From Enterobacter dykesii (GTDB lineage Bacteria > Pseudomonadota > Gammaproteobacteria > Enterobacterales > Enterobacteriaceae), in assembly GCF_008364625.2 (NCBI RefSeq), contig NZ_CP126604.1, positions 496,001 to 560,000 of the forward strand: 64,000 bases of DNA. Reading direction: 5' to 3'. The notes under the pieces are model-generated. The model was not told where the DNA came from and did no database searches. It was given only the letters and a program-made list of their open reading frames with translations. How positions within the stretch are numbered: position 1 is the stretch's first letter; each line of letters begins with the position of its first letter. Positions 39,452 to 47,950 of this stretch are shown piece after piece. The position numbers and the translations under genes are program-made.

Positions 39452-39796
39452 TTAACGCCTGGGCCTTATTGTTGAAGGTACAAAGAAAATCAAAACAATC
39501 CACGCAAACATCCCAATGATTTTTAGCGGCCAGGGTTCGAATACATAAAAGCACACAAGTGCGCCTATAACTAGTAGTGGTCCTCCTAATAATTCCAGTA
39601 TTCCTTCTAAGATAGATAACTTATGAGGCAATACACTATTCAGTAAAACACAAGTAAGGTGTGTGCCTCCTAAAATAATGATTATAGCTAGAGTGCATTC
39701 TTTCCAGTTATCAGAAATACCTAAGCAAATGAGGCACAGTGCAATCACAAAAACACACAGTAACGTATTCAGCATGGAAATAATAAACTTGCTCAT
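39452..39796 (-). CDS. Small hydrophobic membrane protein
   Basis: A 114-residue protein with about four membrane segments (residues 5-27, 34-54, 65-85 and 91-108) and little else; RPRR ends it. I recognise no family. It lies on the same strand as the truncated DUF1493 gene and within the low-GC island. The 177 nt on to trpS contain no supportable gene; a 20-codon stretch ending at 39898 on the minus strand (WSAWEEYEAANSIITEINEA) looks like the tail of a lost gene. Confidence 0.6.
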   Translation of the reverse strand: MSKFIISMLNTLLCVFVIALCLICLGISDNWKECTLAIIIILGGTHLTCVLLNSVLPHKLSILEGILELLGGPLLVIGALVCFYVFEPWPLKIIGMFAWIVLIFFVPSTIRPRR

Positions 39797-39973
39797 ATCA
39801 TTTTACGCCGCGCATTAAACATATAAAGAATCCATGAATATAGCATTCTTGGAAGAATGATAAACGACATTGGCTAATAATGGATTTAATACTTTATTGC
39901 GCCTCGTTTATTTCCGTAATAATCGAGTTAGCGGCTTCGTACTCTTCCCACGCACTCCACCGCTATTTCTACC

Positions 39974-40978
39974 TTAGCTAAACACCGGCACCCCCAGCCC
40001 AACCTTCACCTCCCTCAACGTCGCCTGCGTCACCCCCTGCGCCCGTTCCGTCCCGCGCTTCAGCATCGCCATCAGCTCCCCTTTATCCCGCATATACATC
40101 GCCCTGCGCTCCCGCATCGGCGCAATCAGCTCCTGCAGGCACGCCTCCAGCTCGTTCTTACACACCCGATCCCCCAGACCGCCCGCCTGATAGTGCGCCT
40201 TCATCGCCGCCACTTTCTCCTTGTCCGGATGAAACGCGTCGAGGTACGTAAACACCACGTTCCCCTCAATCTGCCCCGGGTCGCTCACCTTCAGGTGGTT
40301 CGGGTCGGTGTACATGGCGCTCACCGCACGGTGGATCGTCTCTTCGCTGGCCGAAAGGTGCAGCGTGTTACCGAGCGATTTCGACATCTTGGCGCTGCCG
40401 TCGATGCCGGGCAGGCGGCTGGTGTCGCTCAGCATCGCCTTGCAGTTGCGCAGCACCGGGGCGGGCAGCAGGTTGTTCATCTTGTGCACAATCTCGTTGG
40501 TCTGCTCAATCATCGGCAGCTGGTCGTCGCCGACGGGCACGCACTCGGCCTTGAACGCGGTGATGTCTGCCGCCTGGCTGATGGGGTAGGCCATAAACCC
40601 GACCGGCAGCGAGCGGGCGAAGCCCTTCTGTGCAATCTCGTTTTTCACCGTCGGGTTACGCTCCACGCGGGCGACGGTGACGATGTTCATATACAGCATC
40701 GTCAGCTCGGCGAGGGCGGGCAGGGCGGACTGCAGGCAGATCGTGGTCAGGTTCGGGTCGATGCCGGCGGCGAGGTAGTCAGCCAGCACTTCGGGGATGT
40801 TGTCGCGGATCTTCTGCGGGTTGCTACCGTTGTCGGTCAGCCCCTGCAGGTCGGCAATCAGCACAAACTGGTTGTGCGTCTGCTGCAGAGCAACGCGCTG
40901 GCGCAGCGATCCGACGAAGTGGCCAAGATGCAGCGGGCCGGTTGGGCGATCGCCAGTGAGGATGGTGGGTGCGTTCAT
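39974..40978 (-). CDS. trpS: Second tryptophanyl-tRNA synthetase (TrpRS II type)
   Basis: Class I aminoacyl-tRNA synthetase charging tRNA-Trp. The 334 residues carry the HIGH-type motif HLGH (17-20) and KMSKS (197-201). The sequence is distinctly different from the housekeeping E. coli TrpS (which opens MTKPIVFSGAQPSGELTIG), so this is probably an additional enzyme; such copies elsewhere give resistance to indolmycin-type TrpRS inhibitors. AAGGAGTC stands 6 nt before the ATG. The 150-nt leader encodes a peptide with two Trp codons and a set of alternative hairpins, so expression should rise when charged tRNA-Trp falls. Confidence 0.93.
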   Translation of the reverse strand: MNAPTILTGDRPTGPLHLGHFVGSLRQRVALQQTHNQFVLIADLQGLTDNGSNPQKIRDNIPEVLADYLAAGIDPNLTTICLQSALPALAELTMLYMNIVTVARVERNPTVKNEIAQKGFARSLPVGFMAYPISQAADITAFKAECVPVGDDQLPMIEQTNEIVHKMNNLLPAPVLRNCKAMLSDTSRLPGIDGSAKMSKSLGNTLHLSASEETIHRAVSAMYTDPNHLKVSDPGQIEGNVVFTYLDAFHPDKEKVAAMKAHYQAGGLGDRVCKNELEACLQELIAPMRERRAMYMRDKGELMAMLKRGTERAQGVTQATLREVKVGLGVPVFS

Positions 40979-41026
40979 AAAGACTCCTTAAAGTGCAGTT
41001 GCCGAAAGGGGTCTTAGAAATGTGAA

Positions 41027-41091
41027 AGCCGCCTTTCGGCGGCTATCTGAAAATGGGGAAAACAACTCCGTGCCGCCTTTAAGAAGGCAGC
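41027..41091 (-). promoter_or_regulatory. Trp attenuator of trpS: alternative stems 1:2, 2:3 and 3:4
   Basis: On the minus strand region 1 is GCTGCCTT (41091-41084), region 2 AAGGCGGC (41079-41072), region 3 AGCCGCC (41044-41038) and region 4 GGCGGCT (41033-41027, after GAAA). Region 2 can pair with 1 (one G-U) or with 3 (GGCGGC with GCCGCC); 3:4 is a strong GNRA-looped hairpin followed by TTCACATTTCT. This is the textbook layout of a ribosome-mediated attenuator. The T-tract is weaker than usual. Confidence 0.8.
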
Positions 41092-41132
41092 CACCAGCGG
41101 TTTACGGTGAGCACGGCGTGGTTTATGTTCAT
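41079..41132 (-). CDS. Trp leader peptide controlling trpS
   Basis: The 17-codon frame reads [17 protein letters not shown]. Tandem Trp codons (TGG TGG) stand at positions 13-14, so a ribosome starved of Trp-tRNA stalls over region 1, freeing region 2 to pair with 3 and prevent the terminator. The stop codon lies at the 1:2 loop, where a freely translating ribosome would cover regions 1 and 2. The ribosome site (GGTAAAAG) is poor. Its frame continues upstream without a stop, but only this ATG makes sense in the leader. Confidence 0.8.
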   Translation of the reverse strand: MNINHAVLTVNRWWLPS

Positions 41133-41177
41133 GCTTTTACCGTACCACGTCCGGCGCGAAAAACAAAAGGGCACGTC

Positions 41178-41603
41178 ATGCTGCAATCTCTCAACCACCT
41201 GACCCTCGCGGTTAGCGACCTGCAAAAAAGCGTCACCTTCTGGCACGAGCTGCTGGGGCTGACCCTGCACGCCCGCTGGAATACCGGGGCCTATCTCACC
41301 TGCGGCGATCTGTGGGTCTGCCTGTCGTACGACGAGGCGCGCCAGTACGTGCCGCCGCAGGAGAGCGACTATACCCATTACGCGTTTACCGTCGCGGAAG
41401 AAGATTTTGAACCGTTCTCGCAAAGGCTGGAGCAGGCGGGCGTCACCGTCTGGAAGCAGAACAAAAGCGAGGGGGCGTCGTTCTATTTTCTCGACCCGGA
41501 CGGGCACAAGCTGGAGCTGCACGTGGGCAGCCTCGCCGCGCGGCTGGCGGCGTGTCGCGAGAAGCCCTACGCGGGCATGGTGTTTACCTCAGACGAGGCT
41601 TGA
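41178..41603 (+). CDS. fosA: Fosfomycin glutathione transferase FosA
   Basis: Mn2+/K+-dependent VOC-fold enzyme that opens the epoxide of fosfomycin with glutathione. The 141 residues from [10 protein letters not shown] show the metal ligands H7, H67 (YTHYAF) and E113 (KLELHV) at exactly the FosA positions, and the C-terminal [16 protein letters not shown], typical of Enterobacter FosA. The open frame extends 52 codons upstream, antisense to the Trp leader, and is not coding. It is divergent from trpS and overlaps the end of the LacI gene by 15 nt, tail to tail. Such chromosomal copies underlie the low fosfomycin susceptibility of Enterobacter. Confidence 0.96.
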   Translation: MLQSLNHLTLAVSDLQKSVTFWHELLGLTLHARWNTGAYLTCGDLWVCLSYDEARQYVPPQESDYTHYAFTVAEEDFEPFSQRLEQAGVTVWKQNKSEGASFYFLDPDGHKLELHVGSLAARLAACREKPYAGMVFTSDEA

Positions 41604-42596
41604 GGCGCGTACCTTCAGCCTGCCCGCCAGCGTCACGTGCGTGGCGGCATCTTCCTGATTGCACAGGTACTCCACCGCCAGCCGTCCCAGCTCGCTGTAG
41701 GGCAGTTGGATACTGGTCAGCGGCGGGGTGAGCTGTTCGGAAATCTTCTGGTCGTCGTAGCCCGCCAGCAGCATGTCTTGCGGGATGCGCACGCCGTTCA
41801 CCGCCAGCGCCTGATAGCAGCCTATCGCCAGCCAGTCGCTGGCGCAGAAGATGGCGTCCGGGCGCTCGGCCAGTTCCAGCAGCGAAGCCGTCGCGGTAAA
41901 GGACTCGCTGAACTGCCAGTTGGTCTGCCGCACCAGGCCATCGTCGCACGCGAGTCCGGCCTGCTGCAGCGCCGCCTGGTAGCCCGCCAGACGCTGGCGC
42001 GAGGCCTCCATCCAGCTCTCGCCGGTGATGTGGGCGATGCGCGTGGCCCCGCAGGCGATGAGGTGTTTAGTGACCTGGAAAGCGTTGGCGTAGTCATCCG
42101 GGATAAACGACGGCAGCAGCGGCGAGCCGGGGTCGCGCTGGTTGAGCAACACAAGCGGGATGCGGGTGCAGTCCTGGAAGGCCGTCATGTCCACCAGCGT
42201 GGTGACCGGAGACGCGAGAATAATCCCGATGCAGTTGCGCTTCTCCAGCTGGCGAATGATGTTTAGCGCCAGCTCGATGTCGTCGCCGTAGTCGTAGACG
42301 GTGAGCAGGGTCTCGTTGCGCCACGCCGCTTCCCGCGCCTGGCTGATGGCGTCGATAAACGGGTCGAAGCTCTGCATGGAGCTCACCAGCAGGGCGATCT
42401 CTTCCTGGTTGCGCGGGGCGTGAACGGCGGGGAGGCGGTCGTAGCCGAGCTCGGTGGCGACGCTAATCACCCGCTGGCGGGTGTCGTCGCTGAGCTTGAT
42501 GTTGCGGGACTGGTTAAGCACCAGCGATACCGTCGCCTGCGACACCCCTGCCGCCCGCGCAATATCGTTCATCGTCACTTTCGTTTTTCGCTTCAT
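41589..42596 (-). CDS. LacI-family regulator of the neighbouring glycoside genes
   Basis: A 335-residue LacI-type repressor: helix-turn-helix [21 protein letters not shown] (residues 9-29), hinge and a sugar-sensing domain (residues about 65-335). It is divergent from the hydrolase and permease genes, with 185 nt between. That space holds a perfect 9-bp inverted repeat (42741-42763) directly before the hydrolase start, a probable operator. The inducer is unknown, presumably a product of the hydrolase. Confidence 0.9.
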   Translation of the reverse strand: MKRKTKVTMNDIARAAGVSQATVSLVLNQSRNIKLSDDTRQRVISVATELGYDRLPAVHAPRNQEEIALLVSSMQSFDPFIDAISQAREAAWRNETLLTVYDYGDDIELALNIIRQLEKRNCIGIILASPVTTLVDMTAFQDCTRIPLVLLNQRDPGSPLLPSFIPDDYANAFQVTKHLIACGATRIAHITGESWMEASRQRLAGYQAALQQAGLACDDGLVRQTNWQFSESFTATASLLELAERPDAIFCASDWLAIGCYQALAVNGVRIPQDMLLAGYDDQKISEQLTPPLTSIQLPYSELGRLAVEYLCNQEDAATHVTLAGRLKVRASSLV

Positions 42597-42740
42597 CCTT
42601 CCTCTCCCTTTCGCGACTTCGCATCATACCCTAACCGCACGCTTTAGCGCCGTCGATCACGTTTCTCATTCATCGAAGCGTGAACTTTGTGAGGGGCATC
42701 GCTTTTCTCAACGCCGTGATTTGCGCATTTATCCTGCAAC

Positions 42741-42763
42741 TAATATTTATTAGCTAAATATTA
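42741..42763 (+). promoter_or_regulatory. Probable LacI-type operator before the glycoside hydrolase
   Basis: TAATATTTA-TTAGC-TAAATATTA is a perfect 9-bp inverted repeat with a 5-nt spacer. It ends 18 nt before the hydrolase ATG and is AT-rich against its surroundings. Confidence 0.65.
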
Positions 42764-42781
42764 TCAGTGAGAGGACGCGTA

Positions 42782-43858
42782 ATGAAAGAGCGGTGGAGCA
42801 GGGAGCAGGCACAGGCGTGGTACGAGCAAAAGGGCTGGCTGTGCGGGTTTAACTATCTGCCGTCGACGGCGGTGAACTGGACCGATATCTGGCAGGAAGA
42901 GACCTTCGATGCCGAAACCATCGAGCGCGAGCTGGGCTGGGCGGCGGAGGCGGGCTATAACACCCTGCGCATCAACCTGCCGTTTATCGTCTGGGAGCAC
43001 GACCGCGACGGGCTGATGGCGCGCATCGACCGCTTTTTGACGATGGCCGACGGTCATGGCTTCAGCACCATGCTGACCCTGATGGACGACTGCGGCTTCT
43101 CCGGCGACGAGCCGTACCTCGGCCCGCAAAAGCCGCCCGTGCCGGGCAAGCACAACAGCCAGGCGGCGGCGAGCCCGGGGCGCGACAGGGTGTGCGATCC
43201 CGACTGCTGGGCAGACATTGAGCGCTATATCCGCGACGTTGTCCGCCAGTTCCGCGAGGATAAGCGCGTGCTGCTGTGGGATCTCTATAACGAGCCGGGC
43301 AATCGCGGCATTTTCGCCTCCGGCACGCAGGAGGTGCAGTACGACGCGAAGCTGGAGACCTGCGCCCACGCGCTGATGAAGCTCGCATTCCAGTGGGTGC
43401 GTGAAGAAGACCCTACCCAGCCGCTCACCGTCTGCGCGTGGCGTCTGCCGCCGGAGGAGGAGGGCGAGACGTTCTTCCAGCATCCTCTGGACCAGACCGC
43501 GCTGGCGCTCTCGGACGTGGTGAGCTTCCACGCCTACACCCACACCGGCCGCATGACGGCGATTATCCAGCAGCTGCAAAAGCTCGGTCGCCCGCTATTC
43601 TGCACCGAATGGCTGGCGCGCCACGTGGGCAGCACCATCGAAGAGCAGCTTCCGCTGATGTACGCGGCGAAGGTCGCGCCGTACCAGTGGGGGCTGGTGC
43701 GCGGCAAAACCCAGACGTGGCTGCCGTGGCCGGTGGTGATGAAGGAGTCCACGGACTACTGCCGCCTCTGGTTCCACGACGTGTTCGAGGAGAACGGCAT
43801 TCCGTTCTCGCGCCGTGAAATCGCATTAATGCAGCAGCTGCGCAAGATCGCCCCGTAA
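42782..43858 (+). CDS. Cytoplasmic GH5-like glycoside hydrolase
   Basis: A (beta/alpha)8 clan GH-A enzyme of 358 residues. The acid/base glutamate lies in [11 protein letters not shown] (about residue 168) and the nucleophile in [10 protein letters not shown] (about 280), the GH5/GH2-type pattern. There is no signal peptide, so it must act on an imported oligosaccharide or aryl/alkyl glycoside. The start was set at MKERWSREQ, with AGAGGA 7 nt upstream, rather than the GTG 15 nt earlier. A GPH-type permease follows 62 nt later, and a LacI regulator is divergent; together they form a self-contained sugar module. The substrate cannot be read from sequence. Confidence 0.82.
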   Translation: MKERWSREQAQAWYEQKGWLCGFNYLPSTAVNWTDIWQEETFDAETIERELGWAAEAGYNTLRINLPFIVWEHDRDGLMARIDRFLTMADGHGFSTMLTLMDDCGFSGDEPYLGPQKPPVPGKHNSQAAASPGRDRVCDPDCWADIERYIRDVVRQFREDKRVLLWDLYNEPGNRGIFASGTQEVQYDAKLETCAHALMKLAFQWVREEDPTQPLTVCAWRLPPEEEGETFFQHPLDQTALALSDVVSFHAYTHTGRMTAIIQQLQKLGRPLFCTEWLARHVGSTIEEQLPLMYAAKVAPYQWGLVRGKTQTWLPWPVVMKESTDYCRLWFHDVFEENGIPFSRREIALMQQLRKIAP

Positions 43859-43920
43859 GTTAAGGGCTAATAATATCGACCCGGTGGACCACCGCCGGGC
43901 AACCAGGCAGGCATATAACA

Positions 43921-45315
43921 ATGGCAACGACAATGAAAATACCGTCTCGCGAGCTGTGGTCCTATTTTGGCTATGGTCTAGGTCAGTGTTTTAGCTTTGG
44001 TTTAGTGGGTTCGTTTATTAACTATTTTTACACCGACGTGCTGGGGATCTCGGCGCTGGCGGCGAGCACCATCTTCCTGATTGCCCGCGCCTGGGATGCG
44101 GTTCACGATCCGCTTTTTGCCAGCATTATGGACACCATTAACAGCCGGTTCGGCAAGTTTCGCCACTTTTTGCTGATCGCCCCGCTGCTGATCACCGGCG
44201 TCACGCTGCTGTCGTTCTATAAAATCGAAGCGGACATGACCACCAAAATCCTCTACGCCGGGGTGACCTACATCCTGTGGGGGACGCTGTACGCCATCTC
44301 CGATATCCCGTTCTGGTCGATGTCGTCGGTGATGACCAACGACTCCGGGCAGCGCACCCGCGCGGTAACGGCGGCGATGCTCGGGGTGAACGCGGGGATC
44401 GCCTGCGCCAACATCTTCTTCCCGAAGCTGGCGGCCTACTTTGCCCAGTACAGCAATGACAAAGGCTACTTTATGGCGGCGCTGGTGATGATGCTGGTGG
44501 GCCTGCCGCTGATGCTCAACGGCTTTATGCAGATCAAAGAGCGCGTGCCGCCGAGCCCGGAAAAGGTGACCATTCGCGACACCTTCCACAATCTGCGCCA
44601 GAACAAGCCGCTGTTTATCGTCCTGCTGTCGTTCTTCTTCTGCGTGTTCCACAACGTGGCGGGCGGTCTCTATATCTATTTCTTTATCAACAACCTGGGC
44701 GACGGCAGCCTGCAGATGGCGATTGGCGTGATGGGGATCGTGGCGGCGGTGCTGTGCCTGGTCGCCCCGATGCTGACGCGGCAGATGCAGAAGCGGAAGC
44801 TGTTTATGATCCTCTGCGGGCTGGACGTGGCGGTGCGCGTGGTGATGTGGTTTGTCGGGTATCAGCAGGTGACGATGCTGTTTATTCTGCTCGGCCTGAG
44901 CACGCTGTTCGTGATGATGACCAACATCCTCACCTCGTCGATGATTGCCGACACCATCGAGTACGCTGAGTACCACACCCACAAGCGCTGCGCGGCGATC
45001 ACCTTCTCCGGGCAGACCTTTACCGGCAAGATGTCGGTGGCGGTGGGCGGCGGGTTAATCGGCGTGTTTCTGACGATGATCGGCTACGTGCCGCAGGCGC
45101 AAATCCAGAGCGAGAGCGTCCTGTCGGGGCTGTTCTTCGGGATTTGTCTGCTGCCAGCGATAGGGTCGCTGATCCGAATGGGCTTTATGTCGCGCTTTAC
45201 CTTTACCGAGGAGAAGCACGCGGAGATTTGTCGGCTGCTGGCGGCGCGCAGGTTGATTAGGGAAGGGGAGCGGGGTAGCGAAGAGCAGGGCCTTCGTCCT
45301 ATGCAGGTAAATTAA
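43921..45315 (+). CDS. GPH-family glycoside/sugar symporter
   Basis: A 464-residue MFS permease of the GPH (MelB) family with twelve membrane helices. The signature YGLGQCFSFGLVGSFINYFYTDVLG near the N-terminus (residues about 17-41, given here only as landmark YGLGQCFSFG) and the loop after helix 2, AWDAVHDPLFASIMD, identify it. It should bring in the substrate of the hydrolase just upstream. It is related to, but clearly different from, YagG at 25820. The C-terminal 20 residues are highly charged. A terminator follows. Confidence 0.9.
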   Translation: MATTMKIPSRELWSYFGYGLGQCFSFGLVGSFINYFYTDVLGISALAASTIFLIARAWDAVHDPLFASIMDTINSRFGKFRHFLLIAPLLITGVTLLSFYKIEADMTTKILYAGVTYILWGTLYAISDIPFWSMSSVMTNDSGQRTRAVTAAMLGVNAGIACANIFFPKLAAYFAQYSNDKGYFMAALVMMLVGLPLMLNGFMQIKERVPPSPEKVTIRDTFHNLRQNKPLFIVLLSFFFCVFHNVAGGLYIYFFINNLGDGSLQMAIGVMGIVAAVLCLVAPMLTRQMQKRKLFMILCGLDVAVRVVMWFVGYQQVTMLFILLGLSTLFVMMTNILTSSMIADTIEYAEYHTHKRCAAITFSGQTFTGKMSVAVGGGLIGVFLTMIGYVPQAQIQSESVLSGLFFGICLLPAIGSLIRMGFMSRFTFTEEKHAEICRLLAARRLIREGERGSEEQGLRPMQVN

Positions 45316-45320
45316 TGCTG

Positions 45321-45353
45321 CCAGACACCGGCCTGGCAGGTGTCTGGTCTCTT
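45321..45353. terminator. Convergent terminator after the sugar module
   Basis: CCAGACACC and GGTGTCTGG form a 9-bp stem with a TCTCTTAT tail. It lies between two convergent genes and may serve both. Confidence 0.75.
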
Positions 45354-45356
45354 ATA

Positions 45357-46604
45357 TTACGATGCGTGTGGCGGTTTAATCTCCTTCAGGAGATCCAGAA
45401 TGCTATTACTGCTTGTCGATTTTACTTTTTGATAAAATACAGGTTCGGAGATCGGTGAATCCCATTGATGGATCTGTTCTTTTTTGAATGGGATACATTT
45501 CATGGCTGTTCGCTTCAGCGCTTTAATACGGAGATCATAAGCCTCGAAATCATCCGCCGTTGTTTTCAGACTTGCCGATCTCGCTGCGTTAATCTGGTCT
45601 GGGCATATGAGTTGTATATTACCCAGTGAAAAGATATTTACCCCAGTGATAAAAAATCTTGACGGGATATCTTTATAGTAACGGGTGTTCCACGTTGCTC
45701 CGTCAAACATGGCGTGTGGATGCGTCTGTGTCTCGATGTAATACTGGTGAGTACGCCAGTCACTGATGCCTGAAAGATTGAGGGTCATGTTGATAATCAA
45801 GTTCGGAGTGGGTCTAAAGAAAATCGTCATCAGAAACACCAGGGCCGGAATGACAATCACTATTGTCGTTATCATCTGGATGATGTTTTTCTGTTCACTT
45901 ACGAGGATCATCCCAGGGAAAATGCCGACCACGGCCAGGACCACTGACAGTCCGGTGAAAATGGCTAATTGCGCGAGCATGCTCGTTTCACTGTTAAAAT
46001 CAAGCTGGTTGGTCACGAACAGAAGAGGGAGGACTTGAACACACGCAGGAATGAGCAATAACGCAGGTAACCCGAACTTAATCGGCCATGTTTTAAGGTA
46101 TTTCTTTTCCAGCGTGTCATCAATTTTAACATACGCAGGGGTGAAAATTTGCCATCTCGACATACTCCATGTCGTTAACAGAAGCAGACCGATTGCCACT
46201 ATTGTAACGCCAGGTCCGTTCCAGTTAAGAAAATAATAAACACTCATGCTACTGATAAACACGATGCAAATCATGATGCTATTTATCAGACTCACATTCG
46301 CGAGTCGTGAGGGTAAACCTTCATAATGCTTTAAGGATTGTTCATTCGATAAGAAGATTAAATACAGTAAGAAAGACGAAATAAATATAACGATACTGAA
46401 GCCGAACAGGGAAAGCAGAGTGAAACCAAATATAATGCCGAGGGCGCTAGTCACGCTCAGCGCATCATAAAGTATATCCAGCCGATCAATGTTAGCGAGA
46501 TAGAACCATATGACGCTAAATGTACACCCTGTCACGAAAGTGGACGAGGTTATAATGGCAATGAAAAATTTACGGTTAATGATTTTTAGAAAATCGGCCT
46601 TCAT
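45357..46604 (-). CDS. Uncharacterised polytopic membrane protein
   Basis: I recognise no family for this 415-residue protein. About seven to eight hydrophobic segments fill residues 10-270; the last 140 residues are soluble, with GISDWRTHQYYIETQ and several cysteines (LICPDQ, MKCIPF). The codons are more AT-rich than those of neighbouring genes, suggesting later arrival. It stands alone, convergent with the sugar module and 124 nt from the VOC gene, whose own transcription runs toward it. The topology (membrane part first, then a C-terminal domain) would fit a sensor or a colicin-immunity-like protein, but nothing supports either. Confidence 0.75.
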   Translation of the reverse strand: MKADFLKIINRKFFIAIITSSTFVTGCTFSVIWFYLANIDRLDILYDALSVTSALGIIFGFTLLSLFGFSIVIFISSFLLYLIFLSNEQSLKHYEGLPSRLANVSLINSIMICIVFISSMSVYYFLNWNGPGVTIVAIGLLLLTTWSMSRWQIFTPAYVKIDDTLEKKYLKTWPIKFGLPALLLIPACVQVLPLLFVTNQLDFNSETSMLAQLAIFTGLSVVLAVVGIFPGMILVSEQKNIIQMITTIVIVIPALVFLMTIFFRPTPNLIINMTLNLSGISDWRTHQYYIETQTHPHAMFDGATWNTRYYKDIPSRFFITGVNIFSLGNIQLICPDQINAARSASLKTTADDFEAYDLRIKALKRTAMKCIPFKKEQIHQWDSPISEPVFYQKVKSTSSNSILDLLKEIKPPHAS

Positions 46605-46728
46605 CCTGGATGCCCCCTTTGTTTAGGGGCATCATAAGACGTGATAAGCCTTAATTTCCAGCCCCCAAAATATGTGATAAAAATCGAGGGCGTTTCCTTT
46701 CTGCGCTGTACAGAACAGTGACGATCGC

Positions 46729-47124
46729 TTAACCGGTGGACTCACCCACAAGCTCAATCCGGTTTCCGTCCGGATCTGCAATGACCGCTTCATAAAATCC
46801 ATCTCCGGTCATGCGCGGTGCGCCGAGTAACGTACCCGCTGAGCGAGCCTGCTCCGCCATGCTGTCCACCGTTGCTTTGCTGCCCACATTTATGGCGATA
46901 TGCGCCCAGCCGATAAACTCCGGGTGGGCAGGAGCATCCGGCAGATCCGGCAGCGTCATCAGCTCGATGGTCGGCCCGTTATCCAGCGTAATAAAGTGTG
47001 ATTCGAAACCGGGACGATTTTTACTGACGTAGCGTTCGTTACTGCGGCCACCAAACACCGTTTCCCAGAACTGAACCTGCGCGTTCAGGCTGCGGGTCCA
47101 GAGTGCGACATGGGCAATATTCAT
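46729..47124 (-). CDS. VOC-family protein (glyoxalase/bleomycin-resistance fold)
   Basis: A 131-residue single-domain VOC protein. Two beta-alpha-beta-beta-beta units are visible: one beginning MNIAHVALWTRSL, the second around EFIGWAHIAINV, ending in the metal-type motif DPDGNRIELVGE. Metal ligands would be H5, E (IELMT), H (WAHIAI) and E (RIELVG). The start at MNIAH was preferred to longer frames because GAGAG precedes it. It is divergent from the ClpP paralogue with an 88-nt gap. Substrate unknown; such proteins include glyoxalases, dioxygenases and antibiotic-binding proteins. Confidence 0.85.
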   Translation of the reverse strand: MNIAHVALWTRSLNAQVQFWETVFGGRSNERYVSKNRPGFESHFITLDNGPTIELMTLPDLPDAPAHPEFIGWAHIAINVGSKATVDSMAEQARSAGTLLGAPRMTGDGFYEAVIADPDGNRIELVGESTG

Positions 47125-47212
47125 AAGCTCTCTCATTATTTGTCTGTGAGGACTTTCACCGGTAAAACAGGCTACACTCTGGTTTTGAGCGCTACAAGCT
47201 GAGGACATAACA

Positions 47213-47815
47213 ATGCACTACACACTGAAAGAAAGCGACAAGGAAAAAGCGGAAGGGTCAAACGGCGCGGGCGCTCTGCAGCAAAAACTGCTGGAGTCCC
47301 GTTCGATTGTGATCTCCGGTGAGATCAACCAGGAGCTGGCGCAGAAGGTCATCACCCAGATGATCCTGCTGCAAAGCGTCAGTAACGATCCGATCAAGCT
47401 GTACATCAACAGCCAGGGCGGCCACGTGGAAGCGGGCGATACCATCCACGACTTCATCAAGTTCATCCGCCCGGAAGTGCACGTCATCGGCACCGGCTGG
47501 GTGGCGAGCGCCGGGATCACCATCTTCCTGGCGGCGAAAAAAGAGCACCGCTACTCGCTGCCAAATACCCGCTTTATGATCCACCAGCCGCTGGGCGGCG
47601 TGCGCGGTCAGGCAACGGATATTGAGATCGAGGCGCGCGAGATCATCCGCATGCTGGATCGCGTGAACAAGCTGATCGCCGACGCGACCGGCCAGCCGCT
47701 GGAAAAAGTGAAAAAAGACACCGATCGCAACTTCTGGATGTCTCCGGCAGAAGCGCTGGACTACGGCATCGTGGGCAAACTGATTACCCATTATGACGAG
47801 CTGAAGCTGGATTAA
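47213..47815 (+). CDS. ClpP-like serine protease paralogue
   Basis: A 200-residue Clp-type peptidase with a complete triad: S99 (GWVASAGITIF), H124 (RFMIHQPLGG) and D171 (KKDTDRNFWMSP). The core YINSQGGHVEAGDTIHDFIKFI is the ClpP handle region. It differs from housekeeping ClpP, whose nucleophile sits in QAASMG; the N-terminal axial loop is also different. No ClpX or ClpA gene is nearby, while housekeeping clpP is normally beside clpX. It may therefore work as a stand-alone barrel, mix with ClpP, or borrow its ATPases. Divergent from the VOC gene. Confidence 0.88.
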   Translation: MHYTLKESDKEKAEGSNGAGALQQKLLESRSIVISGEINQELAQKVITQMILLQSVSNDPIKLYINSQGGHVEAGDTIHDFIKFIRPEVHVIGTGWVASAGITIFLAAKKEHRYSLPNTRFMIHQPLGGVRGQATDIEIEAREIIRMLDRVNKLIADATGQPLEKVKKDTDRNFWMSPAEALDYGIVGKLITHYDELKLD

Positions 47816-47834
47816 GTTTTCGCGGCGTGTTTGA

Positions 47835-47868
47835 GTCGGGTGGCGGCTTCGCCTTACCCGACCTACAC
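47835..47868. repeat. REP element between the ClpP paralogue and roxA
   Basis: TCGGGTGGCGGCTTCGCC followed by TTACCCGACCTACAC is a REP unit, the mirror of that at 52794. Confidence 0.85.
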
Positions 47869-47950
47869 GCCCTCGTTTGACCCATGACAAGTTCCCCCTC
47901 CGCCTTCTTGCCTATAATCGCGCCTGTTTCCCCTCTCACTGGTGCTACCC

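Noticed and set aside
39898-39970. Tail-like minus-strand peptide WSAWEEYEAANSIITEINEA before a stop
   Set aside because: Looks like the end of a lost gene, but only about 20 codons remain and no family could be named.
32971-40978. Prophage
   Set aside because: Apart from the broken integrase there are no phage structural, replication or lysis genes, so the region is called a degraded island.
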